From CAZSSM01 sp964609385 (GTDB lineage Bacteria > Planctomycetota > Planctomycetia > Isosphaerales > Isosphaeraceae), in assembly GCA_964609385.1 (NCBI GenBank), contig CAZSSM010000136.1, positions 1-12,210 on the forward strand: DNA of 12,210 bases, written 5' to 3'. How positions within the stretch are numbered: the stretch's first letter is position 1; every line of letters starts with the position of its first letter. Positions 6,311-12,210 of this stretch are shown here, piece after piece. The notes beneath the pieces were generated by a model. It had not been told where the DNA came from. It saw only the letters and a program-made list of their open reading frames with translations, and did not search any database. Position numbers and translations under genes: made by a program.

Positions 6311-7399
6311 TTAGAAGCGATCGGCGCTGATTACTTCACCTCCATTACTCGATCCGAGTGACCACCAGGTGCGTTCATCAATCGCTTCGTTGATGAACCG
6401 GACGCTGCCGTCCCCCATCAGCACATTCACGCCGCCCGGGTGCTCGCTGCTGGCGGTGATTCCCGAGTCTCCGTCCCATTCGTGGACCTTATCCCACCAA
6501 TTCGACCCGCCACCCTCGAAGAAGCAGGAGCGTCGATTCGGAGTCATCAGGTGGTTGTAGGTGTTGCACGAGCTGTAGTATCCGTCGACCCAGTTGAAGC
6601 CTCGGAACCTGGACAGGGAGTCCCGGTCCGTGAGCGAGAGCCCCGCGCAATCGGCGGCCATCTCGGTCAGTGACATCGGGGTCAGTTCGCCCTGGATCTG
6701 GTAGACGACCCGCGTCTCGGGTACCCCCGGGTCGAGGTAGCCGGTCCCGCTGTTTATGAGCCGCTCGCTCCAGGCGGCCGTATTGCTCAGACCATCCCGG
6801 ACCGAGGCGGGGCGGATCTTCGTCCTCGGGTCGCCTTTGGCCGCGTCGACGTAGGTCTCGCTGAGGTCGTAGTCGACGCTCGTCATCCCGTTGGGCCGGG
6901 CCCAGCGATCGGCGGTCATCCCCCGTTGACCATCCGGGCCGGTCGAGTTGCGGGGCCATCCGTAGTTGGGGACATAGCTGCAATCCGCATAGGAGATTCC
7001 GCGATCCTCAAGGAAAACGTTCTGCTCGCCGTCGGAAGGGCACAGGAACGTCGAGATGGCCGCCGCATTGGCCGTCTGATTCTGACTCGCTCCGGCCCAA
7101 TCCTCGGTGTCGAAATTCGCGTAGATACCACCGTCGAGATATGGCAACAGGAAGACGTGGGCGGCATAGAAACCCCCCGGCCAGCCGTTCGGCTTCAGGG
7201 GCGGGAAGTAGCCGTTGGCGTCCAAATGCAGATGCGACGCAATCCCGATCTGCTTGAGATTGTTCTGGCACTGAGCGCGGCGGGCGGCTTCGCGGGCCGA
7301 CTGGACGGCGGGCAGCAGGAGCGAGATGAGCACGGCGATGATCGCGATGACTACCAGCAACTCGATCAGCGTGAATCCCCTGCGGGTCGTGAACACCAT
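6311..7399 (-). CDS. DUF1559 domain-containing pseudopilin-like protein
   Basis: This 362-residue protein has a type III signal (prepilin) leader: MVFTTRRG, then FTLIELLVVIAII. Cleavage is expected after Gly8, with Glu13 at mature position +5 as in type IV pilins and type II secretion pseudopilins. The hydrophobic helix runs into SAREAARRAQCQNNLKQIG, a sequence typical of planctomycete DUF1559 proteins. The C-terminal signature (VLMGDGSVRFINEAID, about 326-341) is also typical of the family. Between them is a Cys-containing globular region of unknown fold. Planctomycetes carry many paralogues of unknown role, presumed to be processed by a prepilin peptidase and displayed at the cell envelope. 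The start is supported by AAGGGA (7404-7409 on the minus strand), 4 nt before the ATG. It is followed by the small lipoprotein gene. Confidence 0.95.
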   Translation of the reverse strand: MVFTTRRGFTLIELLVVIAIIAVLISLLLPAVQSAREAARRAQCQNNLKQIGIASHLHLDANGYFPPLKPNGWPGGFYAAHVFLLPYLDGGIYANFDTEDWAGASQNQTANAAAISTFLCPSDGEQNVFLEDRGISYADCSYVPNYGWPRNSTGPDGQRGMTADRWARPNGMTSVDYDLSETYVDAAKGDPRTKIRPASVRDGLSNTAAWSERLINSGTGYLDPGVPETRVVYQIQGELTPMSLTEMAADCAGLSLTDRDSLSRFRGFNWVDGYYSSCNTYNHLMTPNRRSCFFEGGGSNWWDKVHEWDGDSGITASSEHPGGVNVLMGDGSVRFINEAIDERTWWSLGSSNGGEVISADRF

Positions 7400-8018
7400 G
7401 GATTCCCTTCGTTCTATCGAGGCTTATCGTGATTGTATCGACAACCGACATACCCCCCTTCCAGGTCGAGGCTGTGGCTGTCGCAATGCATGGGAGCTAA
7501 CATCGGTTCGGGGATGGGTAAGGATCAGTGGACATGAGGCAGGCCTTAAAGGAGGAAGCTGCCCGATCTACGTCTACCTGCCATGGGGAACTCGAAGTCT
7601 GCCCGGACGCGATGTCCTGCATCTGGAACAAAGTGCCAGCGATCCCGGACGAGTTCCCGGGTGCCGACTGATCTAGGGTGACGTCGAAAGTTCCGACCCG
7701 ACCGGCTCGGAGTTCGAGAGGCGGCACGTGCTGGGGCGATCACGCGGACGGGGGGCGAGCTTCGGGGACCGCGTTTATCCGGGTCGTCGCACTATTCAGG
7801 AGTCGTCCTGCGGCGCCACCTGACTATTCGGGATAGGTCACGGTCAACTGCATCGGCCGCTCGGCCCGAAGGATCCGGACCCCGTGGGAACGCTCCAGAC
7901 CCTTAAGACGCGAATGAACTGATCCCCGAGCGTCGAAGTTCCGGCAACTCGAGGGATCAGACATTCCTTGGGATAGGATGCTCTAACATATAGCCAAAGA
8001 GATTCGAGGTCAGATCAC
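7400..8018. other. Gene-poor interval between DUF1501 and DUF1559 genes
   Basis: No intact gene is supported in these roughly 620 bp. The 3' two-thirds (7400-7790) contain a GTG-started minus-strand frame (7497-7727) without a ribosome binding site, recognisable motif or clear codon bias. The 5' third holds a broken copy of part of the metallopeptidase gene, listed separately. The promoter for the DUF1559 gene should lie just above 7410, but I found no well-spaced -35/-10 pair. The stretch may be decayed coding DNA. Confidence 0.5.
7807..7964 (-). pseudogene. Truncated copy of the metallopeptidase N-terminal region
   Basis: Positions 7829-7899 are identical to 2158-2228 in the metallopeptidase gene, and the weaker match extends to 7807-7912. 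Read on the minus strand, the gene's own frame gives RLKGLERSHGVRI through MQLTVTYPE. It then meets a TAG at 7824-7826, because one extra base shifts the reading frame where the intact gene continues PDGRVAAQ. The frame stays open upstream to an ATG at 7964, giving a possible 46-residue peptide (7824-7964). AAGGA is right beside that ATG, too close for a normal ribosome binding site. The HExxH region is absent. It is most likely a remnant; a functional small peptide or conserved regulatory element is the less likely alternative. Confidence 0.7.
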
Positions 8019-9503
8019 TCAAGCCAGGATGTCGTTGACGACATTGCCGTGGACGTCGGTGAGTCGGAAGTCACGGCCTTGGTAGCGGTAGGTCAGGCGG
8101 GTGTGGTCGATGCCCAGGCAGTGGAGGATGGTGGCGTTGAGGTCGTGGATGTGGACGGGGTTCTCGATGACGTTGTAGCTGAAGTCGTCGGTCTGGCCGT
8201 AGGAGATGCCCGGCTTGATCCCGCCGCCGGCCATCCAGACGGTGAAGCAGCGCGGATGGTGGTCGCGTCCGTAGTTGGTCTGGGTCAGGCCACCTTGGCA
8301 GTAGACGGTCCGGCCGAACTCGCCACCCCAGACGACCAAGGTGTCGTCGAGCATCCCGCGCTGCTTGAGGTCCTTGATCAGGGCTGCCGAGGCCTGGTCA
8401 GTGTCCTGGGCGTGCAGGCGGATCCGGCGCGGAAGACTGCCGTGATGGTCCCAGCCGCGGATGAAGACCTGGACGAAGTTGACCCCACGCTCGGCCAGGC
8501 GGCGGGCCAGCAGGCAGTTGGCCGCGAACGTGCCGGGCGTGCGGGCCGCCTCGCCGTAGAGGTCGAAGGTGTGGTCGGGCTCGTTGGAGAAGTCCATCAG
8601 TTCGGGGACGCTGGACTGCATCCGATAGGCCATCTCGTATTGGGCGATCCGCGCGTTGGTCTCGGGGTCGCCGACCTGATCGTAGAGCCGACGGTTGAGC
8701 GTCGAGAGGCCGTCGAGCATCCGTCGGCGGACGGTCGCGTCGACGCCGTCGGGGTTGGACAGGAAGAGGACCGGGTCGCCCTGCGAGCGGAGCGAGACGC
8801 CTTGGTGTCGCGAGGGCAGGAAGCCCGAGCCCCAGAGCCTCGCATAGAGCGCCTGCGCGTCGCTCTTGTCGGTCCAGGTCGAGTGCAGGACGACGAACTC
8901 GGGCAGGTCGCGGTTGGCCGTGCCCAGGCCGTAGCTCAGCCAGGCGCCCAGGCTGGGCCGACCGGGGAGCTGGCTGCCGGTCTGGATGTAGGTGATCGCC
9001 GGGTCGTGGTTGATCGCCTCAGTGTGAACTGTCTTGATGAAAGCGATGTCGTCGACCACCTCAGCCAGGTGCGGCAGCAGCTCGCTGAGCCAGGCGCCCG
9101 AGCGCCCATGCTGGGCGAACCGGAACAGCGACGGCGCGATCGGCAGCCGGCTCTGGCCCGAGGTCATCGTCGTAATCCGCTGCCCTTGGCGGATCGAGTC
9201 GGGCAGGTCCTGGTCGAACAGGTCGGCCAGCTTCGGCTTGGGATCGAAGAGGTCGAGCTGCGACGGGGCGCCCGACTGCATCAGGTAGATGATCCGCTTG
9301 GCCTTGGGCGCGAAGTGGGGCCGTGCCAACGAGCCGCCGATCGAGTCGAAGGAGGGCACGACAGCGTCGGCGGTCGGCTCGGCGCCGAGAGCCGAGCGGC
9401 CTCGGAGCATCGAGGCCAAGGCCGCCGTGCCGATCCCGAAGGCCGAGCGGCCGAAGAAGTGGCGGCGGGTCAGGAGCAGCTCGTGTTCGCGTCGAGGATC
9501 CAT
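8019..9503 (-). CDS. DUF1501 domain-containing protein (Tat-exported, sulfatase-like fold)
   Basis: This 494-residue protein uses the ATG at 9503. An in-frame start at 9569 would add 22 residues in front of the signal and is less likely. The N-terminus LLLTRRHFFGRSAFGIGTAALASML is a twin-arginine signal (Arg13, Arg14), so export of the folded protein is expected. The body matches the DUF1501 family of the alkaline phosphatase/sulfatase superfamily: RIIYLMQSGAPSQLDLFDPKP early on; RRLAERGVNFVQVFIRGWDHHG in the middle; then DDTLVVWGGEFGR, GRDHHPRCF and HDLNATILHCLGID near the end. The paired His and Asp residues could bind metal as in that superfamily, but no substrate is established. It follows the DUF1549/DUF1553 gene by 139 bp, the usual planctomycete pairing, so co-expression is likely. 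Confidence 0.93.
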   Translation of the reverse strand: MDPRREHELLLTRRHFFGRSAFGIGTAALASMLRGRSALGAEPTADAVVPSFDSIGGSLARPHFAPKAKRIIYLMQSGAPSQLDLFDPKPKLADLFDQDLPDSIRQGQRITTMTSGQSRLPIAPSLFRFAQHGRSGAWLSELLPHLAEVVDDIAFIKTVHTEAINHDPAITYIQTGSQLPGRPSLGAWLSYGLGTANRDLPEFVVLHSTWTDKSDAQALYARLWGSGFLPSRHQGVSLRSQGDPVLFLSNPDGVDATVRRRMLDGLSTLNRRLYDQVGDPETNARIAQYEMAYRMQSSVPELMDFSNEPDHTFDLYGEAARTPGTFAANCLLARRLAERGVNFVQVFIRGWDHHGSLPRRIRLHAQDTDQASAALIKDLKQRGMLDDTLVVWGGEFGRTVYCQGGLTQTNYGRDHHPRCFTVWMAGGGIKPGISYGQTDDFSYNVIENPVHIHDLNATILHCLGIDHTRLTYRYQGRDFRLTDVHGNVVNDILA

Positions 9504-9509
9504 GGATGA

Positions 9510-9513
9510 CTCC
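9510..9513 (-). promoter_or_regulatory. Ribosome binding site that decides the DUF1501 start
   Basis: GGAG on the minus strand lies 6 nt before the ATG at 9503. This spacing, and the position of the twin-arginine motif 12 residues later, select this start over the in-frame one at 9569. Confidence 0.65.
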
Positions 9514-9642
9514 GAGCGAAATAATTGAGGCGATTTGGTCAGAGATGTTTTGACTGTCAAGTGTGTCAAGGCCCGTCCGTCCCGACAGGTTCGGGTCGCG
9601 TTGAGTCGAGCGTGGGCGGGGATTCACAATCGGCCTGGCCGG

Positions 9643-12210
9643 TCAGGGCTTGGTGATCGTCTCGTCGAGGTTGAGGATCAGGTTAGCCACGAGGGTCCAG
9701 GCGGCCAACTCGTCGTCGGGGATCCGGGGGTCGTGCGGCGAGTCGCCGACGTCGACCAGGCGGGCGGCGTCGGCGGGCCGGTCGCGGAAGTGTTCGCGGT
9801 GCGCCCGATACTGTTGGAGCAGGACATCGAGTTCGAACGGATCGGGGTGTCGCGCGACGGCGGCGCGGAAGGCGAAGGTGACGCGGTCTTCGGGCGTCGC
9901 GCCGCCTTCGAGGACGATCCGCTCGGCGAAGTGGCGGGCCATCTCGACGAACCCGGTCTCGTTCATCAGGGTCAAGGCCTGGAGCGGCGTGTTGGTCCGC
10001 TCACGGCGCACGGTGCAAGTCTCACGCGTCGGGGCATCGAGCACCTGCATCTGCGGCGGGGGGGCGGTCCGCTTCCAGAAGGTGTAGAGGCTCCGGCGAT
10101 AGAGCGCATCGCCCTGGTCTTTGCGGAAGGTGGCGGTGTTGCTGCTGGTGTAGGCCACCGCTTTCCAGATCCCGTCGGGCTGGTACGGTTTGACGCTAGG
10201 GCCGCCGATCCGCTTGACCAACAGGTTGCCGAGGAACAACGCGTTGTCGCGGACCACCTCGGCGTCGAGCCGGTAGCGCGGACCTCGGGAGATCAGGCGG
10301 TTATCCGGGTCGGCCTCCAGGATCGAGGGCGTCACCCGCGACGACTGCCGATAGGCGTTCGAGTGGACGATCAGGCGGACCATATGCTTGACGTCCCAGC
10401 CGCTTTGGACGAACTCGACAGCGAGCCAGTCGAGCAGCTCGGGGTGGCTGGACGGCTCGCCTTGGCTGCCGAAGTCCTCAACGGTCCGGACCAGGCCGGT
10501 GCCGAAGAACTGCTGCCAGAGCCGGTTGACGGTCACCCGAGCCGTCAAGGGATGGTCCGGTCGGGTCAACCAACGGGCCAGGCCGAGCCGGTTGTTCGGC
10601 ACGTTTTCAGCTAGGCTCGGCAGGACGGCGGGCACTCCGCGCTGGACTGGCTCGCGTGGCTGGTCGTATTCGCCGCGGTGCAGGATGCGCGCGGTCCGGG
10701 GCTGATCCATCTCGCGGGTGATCAGGGTTGAGGGGATCTGCTCGTCGAGGGCGCGCCAACGTCGGGCCAGCGAATCCTGGCGCATGTGGAGCGGGTCGAA
10801 CAGGTCCCGTGCATCAGCATAAACGTATTCGAGAAAGTAGTCGCGAAGTGTCGGGTCGGACGTGTCGGATGTGGAGGCGTCTGCATCTTCAAGGCATGTC
10901 TCAGTCGCCGAATCGACCGGCTCGGTCTCGTGGGCGGCTTGGAGGGCCTGGGCGACCGGCTTAGGCAGGTCGGGCGGCTCGACCTCGGCGGCCCATCGGG
11001 TCCAGGCGGTCAGCGAGGTGAACGGCAGGGCCGATCCGCCCTGGGGCGTCCGGGTGACCGACCCGACCGCATCGTAGTAGACGGTGCCGCCGAGCTGAGT
11101 GAAGGCTAGGCCACCGACGATCGCGCCGGGCTCCAGGCCGAGGTCCTCGGCGGGGACTTCCAGGCGAGCCCAACGACCGGCCTCGGGCAGCGGGCCGACG
11201 AGTCGTCGGCTGGGTGTGCCGGGTTGGCCGATGCCGATGGCGTCCTCGCCCCAGACGGCGCGTTGGTTCCAGTCGCCGTCGTGAAACTGGAGCATGATCG
11301 TTCGGGGCGGATCGGCCGGATCAATGTAGACGTGGGCGAAGAGGGTGTCACCCTGGCCGATCTTGAGGCCCACCTCGGCGTTGTCGATGACGTGCTGGCG
11401 TTGCTGGGCAGCTTGGAGCCTGGTGGCGTAAGTTCCGCTGTGGACGGGGGCTTCGGGGGCGGTCACGAACGGCCAGTCGCCCCGGTAGGCGGGTCGACCT
11501 CGCGCACCGCGCGGCAGACTGTCGTCGAACCAGAGGTAATCGCGTGGCGCGAGCGAATCGGCCAGAGCGTCGTCCGCTTCGGGGCCGGGGTCGCGGTACG
11601 CGTCGACCAAGCGCTCGAGATGCTCTGACACGAGCGCGTCGACCTCCACGCGCTGAGCGTTCAGTTCGCCTTGGATCCGCGCCTGCTCAGGTGAGGGCAC
11701 CTTGATCGCTGGCGGGGGCAGGGGAGCATTCCCATCCATCGCCTTGTCAGACATGCTGTAGAAATACGAATAGAGCTGATAGAACTCTTTCTGCGAGATC
11801 GGATCATACTTATGGTCGTGGCAGACGGCGCATCCGGTGGTCAGGCCGAGGAAGATGGTCGACATGGTCTCGGTGCGGTCGATGGCGTAGCGGACGTAGA
11901 ACTCGTCGTCGATCGCGCCACCCTCGCTGGTGGTGACGTTGCAGCGGTTGAAGCCGGTGGCCACCAGTTGGTCGAGGGTCGGCTTTTCCAGCAAATCGCC
12001 GGCCAGTTGCTCAACGGTAAATTGATCGAAGGGTTTGTTGTCGTTGAAGGCGTCGATGACCCAGTCGCGGTAGGGCCAGATCTCGCGGTAGTTATCCAAG
12101 TGCAGGCCGTGGGTGTCGCCGTAACGGGCCGCGTCGAGCCAGTAGCGGGCGCGATGCTCGCCGTAGTGGGGCGAGTCGAGGAGCCGTTCGACCAGGCGAG
12201 CATAAGCCCC
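9643..12210 (-). CDS. DUF1549/DUF1553 (PSCyt2/PSD1) protein, 5' end off window
   Basis: 855 codons are visible; the frame is open to the window edge, so the N-terminus (usually a signal peptide, sometimes a PSCyt1 cytochrome-like domain) is missing. The visible start, LLDSPHYGEHRARYWLDAARYGD, is typical of DUF1549. That domain ends with GCAVCHDHKYDPI (residues 126-138 from the edge). This contains CAVCH, a CXXCH that could bind haem, though in this family haem binding is presumed. Residues about 224-386 form an insert resembling a beta-sandwich, carbohydrate-binding-like domain (LWFDDSLP, RTIMLQFHDGDWNQRAVWG, GGTVYYDAVGSV). DUF1553 spans about 541-807 (HPLTARVTVNRLWQQFFGTGLV, ERTNTPLQALTLMN), and the end (LVANLILNLDETIT) is the family's usual ending. 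Function is unproven; these proteins are presumed exported, possibly working with the adjacent DUF1501 protein. Confidence 0.93.
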   Translation of the reverse strand, partial: GAYARLVERLLDSPHYGEHRARYWLDAARYGDTHGLHLDNYREIWPYRDWVIDAFNDNKPFDQFTVEQLAGDLLEKPTLDQLVATGFNRCNVTTSEGGAIDDEFYVRYAIDRTETMSTIFLGLTTGCAVCHDHKYDPISQKEFYQLYSYFYSMSDKAMDGNAPLPPPAIKVPSPEQARIQGELNAQRVEVDALVSEHLERLVDAYRDPGPEADDALADSLAPRDYLWFDDSLPRGARGRPAYRGDWPFVTAPEAPVHSGTYATRLQAAQQRQHVIDNAEVGLKIGQGDTLFAHVYIDPADPPRTIMLQFHDGDWNQRAVWGEDAIGIGQPGTPSRRLVGPLPEAGRWARLEVPAEDLGLEPGAIVGGLAFTQLGGTVYYDAVGSVTRTPQGGSALPFTSLTAWTRWAAEVEPPDLPKPVAQALQAAHETEPVDSATETCLEDADASTSDTSDPTLRDYFLEYVYADARDLFDPLHMRQDSLARRWRALDEQIPSTLITREMDQPRTARILHRGEYDQPREPVQRGVPAVLPSLAENVPNNRLGLARWLTRPDHPLTARVTVNRLWQQFFGTGLVRTVEDFGSQGEPSSHPELLDWLAVEFVQSGWDVKHMVRLIVHSNAYRQSSRVTPSILEADPDNRLISRGPRYRLDAEVVRDNALFLGNLLVKRIGGPSVKPYQPDGIWKAVAYTSSNTATFRKDQGDALYRRSLYTFWKRTAPPPQMQVLDAPTRETCTVRRERTNTPLQALTLMNETGFVEMARHFAERIVLEGGATPEDRVTFAFRAAVARHPDPFELDVLLQQYRAHREHFRDRPADAARLVDVGDSPHDPRIPDDELAAWTLVANLILNLDETITKP

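Noticed and set aside
7497..7727. A possible 76-residue minus-strand gene in the DUF1501-DUF1559 interval
   Set aside because: It starts with GTG without a ribosome binding site, shows mixed third-base composition, and has no motif. A vague likeness of its FDVTLD segment to extracellular beta domains is too short to support a call.
8049..9509. A 486-codon open frame on the plus strand opposite the DUF1501 gene
   Set aside because: It is rich in Val, Gly, Asp and Arg without domain motifs, and mirrors the codon pattern of the real gene on the minus strand. Long antisense frames like this are expected in GC-rich coding DNA.
9504..9569. N-terminal extension of the DUF1501 protein
   Set aside because: The added 22 residues lie in front of a well-formed twin-arginine signal, and the ribosome binding site at 9510-9513 fits the downstream ATG.
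9581..9595. Short hairpin (CCCGA/TCGGG) between the DUF1553 and DUF1501 genes
   Set aside because: A 5-bp stem in GC-rich DNA is expected by chance, and the two genes are likely co-transcribed.
9535..10614. A 359-codon plus-strand open frame opposite the DUF1553 region
   Set aside because: The minus-strand gene has clear family motifs across the same region, and the plus-strand product has none.
1..12210. Search for CRISPR arrays, transposase genes, tRNA or rRNA genes and defence systems
   Set aside because: No regularly spaced repeats, no transposase motifs or terminal repeats with target duplications, no recognised tRNA or rRNA segments, and no nuclease, restriction or toxin-antitoxin genes were seen.

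Overview
The window is GC-rich bacterial DNA that almost certainly comes from a planctomycete. Four gene families found mainly in that phylum occur together: a DUF1559 pseudopilin-like protein with a type IV prepilin leader, a DUF1501 protein with a twin-arginine signal, a DUF1549/DUF1553 (PSCyt2/PSD1) protein with a CXXCH motif, and a Ser/Thr kinase with an N-terminal zinc-finger-like segment. The high GC content fits the Isosphaeraceae, but that narrower placement is only inference.

All seven intact or partial genes lie on the minus strand, so transcription runs from position 12210 toward 1. From upstream to downstream they are: a 5'-truncated DUF1549/DUF1553 protein (12210-9643); a DUF1501 protein (9503-8019); a gene-poor stretch of about 620 bp that holds a broken copy of part of the metallopeptidase gene; a DUF1559 protein (7399-6311) followed 35 bp later by a small lipoprotein (6275-6030); a secreted S9-family peptidase (5819-2901); a gene-poor stretch of about 590 bp with strong hairpins and an AT-rich block; a putative secreted HExxH metallopeptidase (2308-1436, GTG start chosen); and a Ser/Thr kinase (1307 to the window edge, C-terminus missing).

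Two gene pairs look like transcription units: DUF1549/DUF1553 with DUF1501, and DUF1559 with the lipoprotein. The rest appear to be single genes separated by GC-rich hairpins. Most products are predicted to be exported (Tat, Sec, lipoprotein or pseudopilin routes). The kinase is the only clear signalling protein.

I see no mobile element, CRISPR array, RNA gene or defence system. The least expected feature is a 71-bp perfect direct repeat shared by the metallopeptidase gene and the intergenic stretch about 5.7 kb away. It sits inside a longer, diverged region of similarity. No clearly new biological system is supported by the sequence.
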